DNA from: Perca fluviatilis
Taxonomy: Eukaryota; Chordata; Actinopteri; Perciformes; Percidae
DNA length: 64,000 bases
Direction of reading: 5' to 3'
NCBI RefSeq assembly: GCF_010015445.1
Contig: NC_053116.1
Location: 36,581,785 to 36,645,784, forward strand
Shown: positions 30,256 through 43,300 of the stretch, in pieces
Layout of the letters: every line of letters starts with the position of its first letter
How positions within the stretch are numbered: position 1 is the stretch's first letter
Notes under the pieces: model-generated
Told to the model about the DNA's origin: nothing
Database searches by the model: none
The model's input: the letters and a program-made list of their open reading frames with translations, nothing else
Program-made: the position numbers and the translations under genes

Positions 30256-30493
30256 TAATGTTAGATAAAACAAAAGTGGTGGAGCGAGCTAGAGAAAGAA
30301 CAGGGGAGAGAGAGAGAGAGAGAGAGAGAGATGCTAACGTTAGATAACAAAAAGTGGTGGAGCAAGCTAGAGAAAGAACACAGAGAGAGAGAGAGAGAGA
30401 TGCTAACGTTAGATAAAACAAAGTGGTGGAGCGAGAGAGAGAGAGAGATGCTAACGTTAGATAAAACAAAGTGGTGGAGCGAGCTAGAGAAAG

Positions 30494-30530
<37 letters not shown>

Positions 30531-30679
30531 TAACATTAGATAAAACAAAGTGGTGGAGCGAGAGAGAGAGAGAGAGAGATGCTAACGTTAGATAAAACAA
30601 AGTGGTGGAGCGAGCTAGAGAAAGAACAGAGAGAGAGAGAGAGAGAGAGATGCTAACATTAGATAAAACAAAGTGGTGG

Positions 30680-30715
<36 letters not shown>

Positions 30716-31742
30716 TAATGTTAGATAAAACAAAAGTGGTGGAGCGAGCTAGAGAAAGAACAGAGGGAGAGAAAGATGATACGTTAGATACACGCGCTAA
30801 CAAAAGTGGTGGAGCAAGCTAGAGAAAGAACACAGAGAGAGAGAGAGAGAGATGCTAACGTTAGATAAAACAAAGTGGTGGAGCGAGAGAGAGAGAGAGA
30901 GATGCTAACGTTAGATAAAACAAAGTGGTGGAGCGAGCTAGAGAAAGAACAGAGAGACAGAGAGAGAGAGAAGTGCTAACGTTACATAAAACAAAGTGAG
31001 TTCCCTGTGCAGGGAGCAACCGGTCATACCGTATAACTCGCTGTGCTCCGACTACATTTTTTGTTGTTGTTATGGAAACGACAGGCCTGGCTACTGCGCT
31101 TGTCATTGGTCGGCTATCAAAAAAGGGCGTAGGGCGTTTTTTGTTGTTGAAAAGTTCTACTTTTTTCATTTCATTTATTTCTTCATATGCATTGTGCATG
31201 TGTGTGTGAAGCACTTTGTAACTGCGTGTTTTTAAAAGTGCTATATTAATAAAGTACTTACTGGCCTACAGCTAAGGTTGACATTAGGTAGCCATCCATA
31301 GATACTGTGCCACATTTTAACATTAAATGATGTATAAATATATGAATATGCCAAAAAATTATATTTTAAAAGCTTAGTATTGTATGCACCATATAAAGGT
31401 ATTTGTAAATGCTTGAGGCCGCCCTACACGTTATTGTAGGTCCAGTTTAATAGAGAGCCAAAGTCACGCCCTTCTACTTCCGGTCCATGGGACATATCTT
31501 TAAAAAATATGAATGGGAGTCAATGGGGAAAGACAAATTATTTTTTGATCCCGTTTGAATTGAGCCATGGATTACACATATGATGTTCATGAGTTTAATA
31601 GATAATTTCCCAGGTCAAAAAATTCTCAGTTTATTGTTAAACTGTTGCAGTAAAAGACTGTTAAATTATGTAATTAGAAAGACTACACACTACAAAGTCG
31701 CATGGATGACATCTCTCTGAAGCCACGATGTCTGTGTATCAT

Positions 31743-31836
<94 letters not shown>

Positions 31837-34800
31837 CGTACCGGGGATGGAACGTTACTCTAATGAGCAGAGGATCTCGCTCGTTCTTTTTCTTCTCTGC
31901 TGATAAAACTTTACTGGATAAAACACATCAGGTAAGATAACATTACATGTGTTGTGGAACAGAGCTAAGCTAGCTAGCTAGCTAGAGAGCAAGTTGAGCA
32001 TCAAGCTAGGTGAGGTAGATTGTGTGAGACGGGAGATGTAATTCACTGAGCGGTTTCACACAAAACTAAGGTCATATGACAAACCTACGGCTAACTGAGA
32101 CGTTATTCGGTTGAAAAATTATCTTTTAAACTGACAAACATCATATGTGTAATCCATGGCTCAATTCAACAGAGTTTTTTGTGTTACTTGAAAGAAAATT
32201 GCACATTAAAATGTAACTGTCACTTTTTATTTTTTAGTGGAGCCTTTTTATATTCAATTAAATGTTCAATGTAAAAGAATGTTAGAAATGATTTCCTTTC
32301 ATTTGTTTTAAATTCAACAAGCAATTTGTTGTATTTTAGCAGAATACTGAAAGCAGCAGAAATGCAGAACTGAGAACACTTTAAATCATGTTTATTTATC
32401 GCAGGTAATATCGTTATTGCGATATTCAACAACGTTATCACATATTGGTTATTTTCTTCATATCGTGCAGCCTTAATATTCAGTCACATTCAACGAGGCA
32501 AGAAAAAAAAGGATTTCCAATTGCCTATTTGCCATACAACAAGACATCTATTTTTTTAATCAGATAAAGAGGTCCACTGTTGTGAAATGAATTGAATGGA
32601 TCACTAAAAACGTGAACTTCATTGGCAGCCTTTAGGTCAGTTAAAGAAGTTTCTAATTTCATCTTAAAGGACAATTCCGGCACAAAATGAATCTGGAGAT
32701 TCAGAAAAGATCTACCTTTTATTAAGGAAATATTTATTGCTGTCTACAGAAATGGGAAATGTTTTTCCAGACATGAATTGCAGACAAGTTCTCCCAGATA
32801 CATTTCACAGTTTTTGGTTTTCTTTGTCTAAGGATATTCACTCACATTCAACTAGTTAAACAAATGATTTGAAGACTTGGATATCAATAGGGCTGGGCGA
32901 TATGGACCAAAAGTCATATCCCGATATATTTTGGCTGAATATCGATATACGATATATATCCCGATATTTTTTTCCGCGAAGTGAGAGCAAATGTTCAGTC
33001 AAAGCCCAAATCAAATATGACATGTCACAAGTAGTTTCATAGAAACAGTTGCAAAATCAAATAAATAATAAACCGGTTTCTTCACCTGGTTCATGATTAA
33101 ATGCTCAGCTGTTCAAATAACAATAAAATGTAAACCTAAATACTGTATAACAGGAGTAACTTTTTTGAAATCAAAGCTCCATAGGCTATTTGTGATTCGT
33201 TCCAAAGGTCAATTAAGCTTTAGATATTAATATAATCTACTTTGTTCAAAATGTAATGGTGAAGGTGAAGTTTAAACAGACTGAAATGTCCAGGCTCATT
33301 CCTCCACTATTTATTTCTGTATGTATTTAAGCGTTCTCCCCCCCCCCCCCCCCCCCGGGGGGGCCCCCCCCCCCCCTTTTTTTTTTTTTTTTTCCCCCCC
33401 CCCCCACCTTGTCTTTCTTTCGCCTCATATACGGTCTAGTTTCGCCCTGGACTACGTATAAGATCCTCCCGACACCGCTTTGTCTTTGGCTGGTCCGATC
33501 TGGATCAGCGGGGACCGACGCAGCAGCGAGGCGAAGCTGTGTTTTTGCCCGGGGAAGAGACGCGGCGCGGCCACGGGCTCTCCCCGCTTCCCGCTGCCCG
33601 GAGCTCGATTGCTGGTCGAGGCCATAATATATATCATAAAACACATTGTCACCTGTTAAATGTTATCCATTGCTGTTTGTTCTTTTCATTTCCTCTATCG
33701 AACATAATTAAGCAGTACAAAAGTCCGGCATCTTTAGCGTTGATCTGAATGCTTCGGCCCCCTGTTCCAAGATGGCGGCGGGTTTTGACGTATGTTTAGA
33801 ACCTCACGGCGACATATCTATGGGAGCAAGGATCACATTTGAACTATATCGATATATGCGATATGGTCTAATTCCATATCTCATTTAAAAATATATCGAT
33901 ATATTTGTTTATATCGATATATCGCCCAGCCCTAGATATCAACAGGTTTTTGAATATGCACAAAAGAAGGTGGTTGAAGGACTGAAAGAGGGAGGCTGGC
34001 TGTGTTCACACCGTCAAACAAGTCCGCCGGAAAACTTTGAAAAAAAATCATATTTTTGCACGGCTGCATGTAAACGGGAATATAAGTGGAATATTTACTT
34101 TCATTAGCCATGTAAACAACTTAAATATAGTCAGAATATTGTCTTTTTCTGAATAAGCGCAAAAATTGGAATAATAATGTGCATGTTAAAGGTCCCATGG
34201 CATGGTGCTCTTTGGATGCTTTTATATAGACCTTAGTGGTCCCCTAATACTGTATCTGAAGTCTCTTTTATATAGACCTTAGTGGTCCCCTAATACTGTA
34301 TCTGAAGTATCTTTTATATAGACCTTAGTGGTCCCCTAATACTGTATCTGAAGTCTCTTTTATATAGACCTTAGTGGTCCCCTAATACTGTATCTGAAGT
34401 ATCTTTTATATAGACCTTAGTGGTCCCCTAATACTGTATCTGAAGTCTCTTTTATATAGACCTTAGTGGTCCCCTAATACTGTATCTGAAGTCTCTTTTA
34501 TATAGACCTTAGTGGTCCCCTAATACTGGATCTGAAGTCTCTTTTATATAGACCTTAGTGGTCCCCTAATACTGTATCTGAAGTCTCTTTTATATAGACC
34601 TTAGTGGTCCCCTAATACTGTATCTGAAGTCTCTTTTATATAGACCTTAGTGGTCCCCTAATACTGTATCTGAAGTCTCTTTCCCGAAATTCAGCCTTGG
34701 TGCAGAATTACAGCCATTAGAGCCAGTCCCACAATGAGCTTTCCTTAGGATGTGCCATTTCTGTGTCTGTAGCTATTGAGGAGGAGAGAGGGGGGGGCAA

Positions 34801-37800
34801 GGTGGAGGGTGGGAGTGTGGCCTTGACCAACTGCCACTTTGCTCGTTTGAAAGCCATGATGTCTCTCTCTCATGGGTGGGCCAAATTCTCTGGGCAGGCA
34901 AAGCAGAGAAAGGGGGGGTAACCTTGCTCCTTATGACCTCATAAGGAGAAGATTCCAGATCGGCCCATCTGAGCTTTCATTTTCTCAAAGGCAGAGCAGG
35001 ATAACCAGGGCTCGGTTTACACCTGTCACCATTTCTAGCCACTGGGGGACCATAGGCAGGCTGGGGGAACTCATATTAATGTTAAAAAACCTCTTAAAGT
35101 GAATTTTTCATGCCATGGGACCTTTAACGTCAATGTGGAGTATATACAATAGAAGTGCCCTCACCTTCATTTTGTGGGTGTCAATCGCTATTTTGCTGCT
35201 GTCAGAGTTGCTGGGATTTGCTGGACTCTTTGTTTCTACATCAACTTCCATGCTCTCCGACTGTTGGGTGACGGTGCTCCGCTGACTGCTAAAGTTCGGA
35301 CCGTCATTATTCTGCATGTTCATCGCTGCTGAGCCACAAACACGCGTAAAGTTTTTCACTGTGTTGACGGACACACTCCGGCCAGCGTCCGTTGTTCCAT
35401 CCAGGCTCTTCTGTTCTGTCCCGGAGACCGGATTTGTATGGGCGTCGCAGTGCTTGGCAGCACTTTCTCTCTCTGCAACAACTCGAAGAATCTCTGAACT
35501 GACGGAAGAATTAGCAGGATCAAGAGCCGGAGCCGTGAAGCTGTCCTCTTCTTCAACTACCCACTTAATGGGGCTGTTGGGCCTTTGTGAAGCCTTTGGA
35601 ATTAATTTTAAATGTGGTTTTGGTCCTTTTGATGGCGATCCGCATGAAGTAGCATTCGACGTGTCGCAGAGAAACTTGAGCGGGTCGAGTGCAGAAACAT
35701 TTTGTGGACTGACAGTTGTGACAGCTGGTGACGTGTAGACCACACCGGCTGAGCCTGAACTCGGAGAGGAGTTGGCTGGCGAAGGAAGAAGCGGTCTCTT
35801 GACATGAGGTAGTTCAGATGCTGGGACTGTTGGGACTGTTGGGACTGTCGGGACTGCTTGGACTCTCGGTACTGTCGGGACTACTGGGACTGTTTGGACT
35901 GTCGGGACTGCTGAGACTCTCGGTACTGTCGGGACTACTGGGACTGTTGGGACTGTCGGGACTGCTTGGACTCTCGGTACTGTCGGGACTACTGGGACTG
36001 TTTGGACTGCTGGGACTCTCGGTACTGTCGGGACTACTGGGACTGTTTGGACTGTCGGGACTGCTGAGACTCTCGGTACTGTCGGGACTACTGGGACTGT
36101 TTGGACTGTCGGGACTGCTGGGACTCTCGGTACTGTCGGGACTGTTGGGACTCTCTGGACTGTTGGGACTGTTGCATTAGGGGTAATCTGAAGGTACTGC
36201 CCTCTGGGGATGACTGGAGCTTTCACGGTGACTGGGAGCGGACCTGGAGGTCTCCCTGACTTCGCACTGTTTGCTGCAGGTGTTTCCATCTGAGGTACAA
36301 CGGCTATTACATTCACGTTCTGTTGCTGCAGTGGAAGATCCAAACACCCTTGATTAGGGAAGACATTCATGAGGGAAACCTGCTTCCGGACAACTTGCTG
36401 AGTGGCAGAAGGACTCAACGCTGCCTTGTTCACCATCTGAACAGCTGCTGAGGCAATATTTACACGATCTGCTGGACTTTGTCTTTCTACATCAACTTCC
36501 ACGCCCTTCGACTGTTGGGTGGCGGTGCTCCGCCGACTGCTGATGTTCGGACCCTCATTATTCTGCATGTTCATCGCTGCTGAACCGAAAACACGCGGAA
36601 CGTTTTTAGCTGCGTTGACGGACATGCTGTGGACAGGTTTTCTTCTTGTGAGAGTGCCCGTTGTACAATCCGGGCTCTTCTGTTCTGTCACATTGTTCGA
36701 GCTGCTTGTACCCGTCTTGTCCGTTTCCTTCCCAGGTGCCATTTGTGTTTTTAGTCTCAAATCTTGTGTGGACTCCGAGTCAGTCTTGGGGGGGATATAC
36801 GACACAAATATTACATTGTCTTCGTCCGGACGAGTGGCCGCTGACATGTGGACGGATGCCGCTGGTGGGGACGAATCAATGTGAGCGTCGTCGTCACAGA
36901 GATCAATCACTTCGTGCGACCCTTTTGGGATGATTATTCTGATGCCCTGCCTTTTCGGAGGTGAAACTGATCCAAGTGAATGTTGGGATGAAGGCACGGT
37001 GGTTTTGTTGTATTCATGACTTTTTCCCGCTGCTGCGGGTGAGTCGCTTTTTCCCATTTTATATGGTACGCTGCCGTTTTTGGCCGCCAAAACCACCTTC
37101 CTGTTGCAGGTGACCGAGGGGCTTTCCTGTCCTTGTCCACTTTTGCCCAGACTCGACCCGGAGACCGGATTTGTAAAAGCGTCGCAGTGCTTGGGAGCAC
37201 TTTCTCTCTCTGCGAAGGCTCGAAGAATCTCTGAACTGACGGAAAAATTAGCAGGATCAAGAGTCGGAGCCGCGAAGCTGTCCTCTTCTTCGATTACCCA
37301 CTTAATGGGGCTGTTGGGCCTCTGTGAAACCTTTGGAATTAATTTTAAATGTGGTTGTGGTCCTTTTGATGGCGATCCACATGAAGTAGCATTTGACATG
37401 TTGCAGAGAAACTTGAGCGTGTCGAGTGCAGAAACACTGACAGTTGTGACAGCTGGTGACGTGTCGACGACACCGGCTGAGCCTGAACTTGGAGTGGAGT
37501 TGGCTGGCGAAGGAAAAATCGGTCTCTTGACACGAGGAGGTAGTTCAGATGCTGGGACTGTAGGGACTGCTGGGGATCTCGGGACTGTTGGGACTGTTTG
37601 GACTGCTGGGGATCTCGGGACTGTTGGGACTGTTGGGACTGTTGGGACTGCTGGGACTGTCGGGACTGCTGGTACTCTCGGGACTGTTGGGACTGTTGCA
37701 TTAGGGGTAATCTGAAGGTACCGTCCTCTGGGGATGGCTGGAGCTCTCACGGTGACTGGGAGCGGACCTGGAGGTCTTCCTGACTTCGCACTGTTTGCTG

Positions 37801-40256
37801 CAGGTGTCTCCATCTGAGGTATGGCTATTAAATTCACCCTCTGTTGCTGCAGTGGATGCTTGTTTAGTGAACTACTGCGATCCAAACCCACTTGATTAGG
37901 GAAGACATTAATGATGGAAACCTGCTTCCTGACATCTTGCTGAGTGGCAGAAGGATTCAACGCTGCCTTTTGCACCGTCTGAACAGGTGCTGAGGCGATG
38001 TTCACGCCGACAGCTTTCTGTTGTGTCGAATCCGTTTTGCTTATTGGAGACTGGAAAAACTGCCCGTTGACCATTTGTACAGGAATCAGTTTCATGATGT
38101 TCTTTCCGTCGGCTCCGACAGCAGGTATGGCCTGGTAGAAGACACCGGTCCCACTGACGGGAAAAAAAAAACACAGAAACATGTCAGTAAAACAACAGTA
38201 AACAGTATAGATTGAAAGGGAAACACATATTTAGTGTTTCCCTTCCAATCTTTAGTTAGAAAAGTCTGTAGATATTCGGGCTAATATACTGTGTTAATAT
38301 GAAGGACTTTTCTGTAATAAATTGCCACACGTGTTTTTCCGTATTTTGATTTTCTGGATTAACAGAAATATCCGTTAAAAAGATAAAAAGATACAGAGGA
38401 TTTTTTTTTAAGATTATTTTTTGGGCCTTTCCGCCTCTATTTGACAGGACAGCTAAGTGAGAAAGGGGAGAGAGAGAGAGGGGGAAGACATGCAGGAAAT
38501 CGGCACAGGTCGGACCCGAACACCGGACCTCCGCGTCGAGGCACAAACCCCCAAGCACATGCGCACCTGCTCTACCCACCGAGCCAACCCGGCCACGAAA
38601 TGTCTGTAACTTAACGTAAAAATGTAGTGGTAATTTTCTACCAGGACATTATCGGTTTTTTCTACGTATACATGAATGTATTCAACACGTTTTTTGCACC
38701 TCACGGATGCACCCAATGTGTTTTTCTCTGAATGTAAACATTACTAACTACATAACTTCTTACACAATAAAATTCATGTATACATACATTTATTTGGGGC
38801 TTTTGCGCAGAGCGACAACATTTTAAATGTGAATTTAGCGAAAGTCTACCCCTTTGAGATGTAGCATCTCATTTTCGAAGGGGTCTTATGAACACAAATA
38901 ATTACAAAACAAATACTAACAGAGCAGCGTTACATAACAAACATATACGACGAATAAATAGCCTAGATTCAGACAGCTTGCTCACCCTCTCTCACCCATA
39001 CCCCCAGCTGTTATATAAAATAAATAAAAGTACCTGCCTAAAAAAAAGGGTCCGTGCGCCGGGCGCATGGTTGGGTTGTATCATAATCATAATCATAGGT
39101 GTGTTTTTGGGCGTAACATGCAATCAACCAATCAGTGTCATCTCCCATTCCCTTTAAAAGCCAGGCACGTTTGGACCTCGGCGCATTGCAATTATGATGG
39201 TGGATTTGCTAAGCAGGAAGGAGAGATTTTCAGGAGAAGAAACTGATCTGCTCGTGCGTGAAGTGAAAGCGCGTGGGCAGATCATATATGTCACGATAAC
39301 TAAGCCCCGAAAACTAGACCAGGTTTTTCTTGGTTTCTTTGGATCACTTTCCGCTGCCTCAAGATAGCAATACGCCCAGAATGCACCTGAACACACCTCC
39401 CTGTAAGACCAGCACGCCCATGGGCACACAGATGCATTTGCTGTTTAACCCTCATGTTGTCTTTGGGTCAAATTTGACCCTTTTTCAAAGTTTCTATATT
39501 AGAAATTTGGGTTTCTTTCAACCTCATTGCCCAAAAGTATCACCGATGGTTCCATGAAACGCTCTTCACAAGTCAAAAGAAGGATCAGTTCACAACTATC
39601 ATTGACTTTTGGGTGTTTTATTCAATTTTATAGCATTATTCTGGCTAAACGTTCTGTGATTATCCATCAACATCCTCTGATCTGCAATATTTGTCAAAAT
39701 AATTCATACTTTTTATAACTCAAAAATTAGATATGATGACACTGTTTTAACTATGCTTTGTTCGCCTTGACCTATGTTGTATGTCAGTTATTGTTAAAAT
39801 TTTAATAAAAAAAGTTGAAAAAAAATATATTAGATATGATTTCATATAGGCTAGATGAGGTTTATTGACCATAAATTCCACAAAACAAAAATAGTGGTAA
39901 TAAGTTGCTGTTAGTGTATAGGCCTACTGGTGGTAGTGGGGGGAACATACTAAAAAAAACTTTGGGAAAAAAACATTGAAAAGAGACAAAAACGTTTTTT
40001 AAAAAGCAGCAAAATAAGTGACAAAAATAAAATAAAAATAATGTGTTCATTTCCAATTTGGACCGAGAAGGTCAACACAAGGGTCAAACGGCGCGGGCGC
40101 TGGACGGGAAATTGACAACTGCGTCGGCCTTAAACTAGTAAAGACTAGTAAAGAGAGCACTTCGCTCCGAGTCATTAAATCTCTTGGTAGTCCCGCGGAC
40201 GTACAGGAAAATGAGAGGGATCGCTCTTTGCGGCGCGTTGCTCCCAGGCTGTGGTG

Positions 40257-40329
<73 letters not shown>

Positions 40330-43300
40330 TTATATCAGGGAATGTTCCTCTCTTATAGAGTTTAAACGACATTTGAAAGCTTACTTTTTCACTCTGGCTT
40401 TTGATCATTTATGAGTGCTGTGTTAATGGTGTGATAGGATTTAGTAGTATTTAGTAGTCCAGAATTTAAATGTCTTGATGATTGTGTTATTTTATCTCTT
40501 GTACAGCACTGTGGTCAACTTCTGTTGTATTAATATGTGCTTTATAAATAAATTGAACATTGAACATTGAACTTGCGTCGGGCTTTACACTGCGCTGCAC
40601 CGGGTGCAACATAGGGTCCTAAAACATGATTTATAAAATCATGCCAACAATTATTTTAATAGCTTAGCATTCTATGCACTAAAAAAGGTATGTTTAAAGG
40701 CTTTAGGCCACCTTACACGTTGTTGTAGGCCTAGATTAATATGCAACTTAATTTTCTACAATATAAGTAGTAGGGGGTCCCTGCTCCGTCTCACTCTCAG
40801 TTAAGGGGTCCTTGGCTTAAAGAAACATTGAAGACCCCTGTTTTAGTCTCCGTATTCTTGTGTACGTCTGTATGATTGTTTTCCTTTGCACTGCAAGTGG
40901 CTGATGGAATACATTGTTTTCATTTTCTTCATGTATGTAAGTACACAAAGAATTATAAATACCACACTGTGAAAATAATCCACTGAAAATACAAAAAAAT
41001 ATAATACAAGTAAAAACCTTACTGAAGTATTAAACTACTACTGCCATAGATGTTTAAGGTTGTGCTCAAATTAACTCCTTTATATACTTTCGGGTAGTTT
41101 AGTCTACAGCAATGCATCACGGTGTATAAGATCATCACACGTTTGTAGCTGTGTCGCTGTCCTGTGAGAACCACTTATCTCTAAAAAGTTTTAAAACGTT
41201 TCATAGCGTCAGAAACAACAGCCGTTTTCAGCTTCTTTGACGATGGACGAGGCGGTCACTTCCCGACGTGAGACGAGTGCAGATGTGAGTTGCGCATGCG
41301 TCACTTTGCGACAGACGCAGATCTGTTTTGCTGTTAGCCACAGAATAATGAGATAGGTACATTACATAGTAGTAATTTATTATCTAGCGTAAGGCATCAC
41401 ATTTTCACGGGATGATCCCTGATGTCCGTTCTAGATTAGAGGCTGAAGTAGCCGACAAGAACCGACAAGAACCTGCTAACGAGAGACTTCTGTAAGGTCA
41501 GTACTATAAAAATGGACCTACATAACTATAGGCCGGGTTCGGACAGATATTTAGAAATGATGTTCGGGTTTGGGTCGGGCTCGGTCAAATCAACGCGATA
41601 AGGCATTTAACATTTTAAATTTAAAACAGCTTATTATGTAGGTGCGCGCCTGTGTTAACGTGCGCTCGTTGCCCCGTGTGCGCTGATGCGCTCATCTGTG
41701 TTGACATTTCCGAATGCCTTCCTACAGTTGCTTAATAAAAGCTTTCCACACAAACAAACGTACATGTGTCGTTAGTATGAGGAAAAAAATTAGATTTTAA
41801 CTGCGTCGGGCTCGGACATACAGTATCTCACAAAAGGGAGTACACCTCTCACATTTTAGTAACACTGAAGAAATTACACTCTGCTACAATGTAAAGTATT
41901 AAGTGTACAGCTTGTATAACTGTGTAAATGTGCTGTCCCCTCAAAATAACTCAACACACAGCCATTAATGTCTAAACAGCTGGCAACAAAAGTGAGTCCA
42001 CCCCTATGTTAAATTCCCATAGAGGCAGGCTGATGTTTATTTTTAAAGGCCAGTTATTTCATGGATCCAGGATACTATGCATCCTGATAAAGTTCCCTTG
42101 GCCTTTGGAATTAAAATACCCCCCCACATCATCACATACTATACACATAATATTTACTAAAATGTGAGGGGTGTACTCACTTTTGTGAGATACTGTAAAT
42201 ATCTTAATGCCTGTCGGACACGGGCCGGGCTCAGACAATAAAATGCGGCCCGATCCGCACTCTATACATAACGAAGTTTGTTCACTGGTTAGCAATCAAA
42301 CACAACAAAGGCTGTCACTTGAATGGCATTTTGAGCTAACATTAACAATCAAACAATCATAGATAGCTACAACGTTTTTGAAATGATTTCCATCTTCTGT
42401 TATTGTTTGTAATGAGAAAAGTTTATTATTTTATGGATTTCACAATGCAGCCGGATCCGGATCCCTTGGCCATATGCCGGAAACCGTTTAAATCTGAGCA
42501 TGCACAACTCACATCTGCACTCGACTCACATCGGGTAGCGACAGGGCTTTTTAAAGACTTTATTTACCTTAAGATGGAGGACAATTTTCTCAACACTTTT
42601 TATCAACACTAGTTTATCACAGACATTCATCGGGGAAGAGGATAAAAAACTGTCATCTGAAAAGTAACTAAAGTTGTTGATAATGAGAGGAAGGAGTGAA
42701 CATCTTAAGATGTATACACCGTTGAATTAAAAAATAAAGTACACTAATAATAATATAACCACCATGTTATAAGCAAGATGAAAGTACATTTCATGGGTTG
42801 TATTGCCCCCCAATAAAGGTATTTTAACCGGTAAAAGTAATGGATGGATTATAATCTGTCAGATATAACCATTATTAATGAAATCCAGTAATTGTAAGGC
42901 AAAAACAACCTTTCAGTGACAAGGTAAGGGGCTGGGATCACTTTTTGGCAGCTGGAAAAGTGCATTTCATGGGTTGTATTGCCCCCCAATAAAGGTATTT
43001 TAACCGGTAAAAGTAATGGATGGATTATAATCTGTCAGATATAACCATTAGTAATGAAAGCAAGTAATTTTTTTGGCAAAAACAACCTTTCAGTGACAAG
43101 GTAAGGCGCTGGGATCACCTTTTGGCAAGTGGAAAAGTGCATTTCATGGGTTGTATTGCCCCCCAATAAAGGTATTTTAACCGGTAAAAGTAATGGATGG
43201 ATTATAATCTGTCAGATATAACCATTAGTAATGAAAGCCAGTAATTTTTGGCAAAAACAACCTTTCAGTGACAAGGTAAGGGGCTGGGATCACCTTTTGG

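Noticed and set aside
30016..30990. Arg/Glu-rich and Ser/Leu-rich repeat open frames
   Set aside because: Both come from the GA-rich tandem array; no start context, splice context or family match.
31728..31940. Open frame with a Cys-Val repeat
   Set aside because: Translation of the (GT)n microsatellite.
35316..37715. Plus-strand open frames opposite lrif1 exon 2 (120-211 codons)
   Set aside because: Mirror frames of the true coding strand; Leu/Gly/Ser repeats are the complement of the Val-Pro arrays.
40184..40414. Ile-Tyr repeat frames
   Set aside because: Translation of the (TA)n microsatellite next to a LINE tail.
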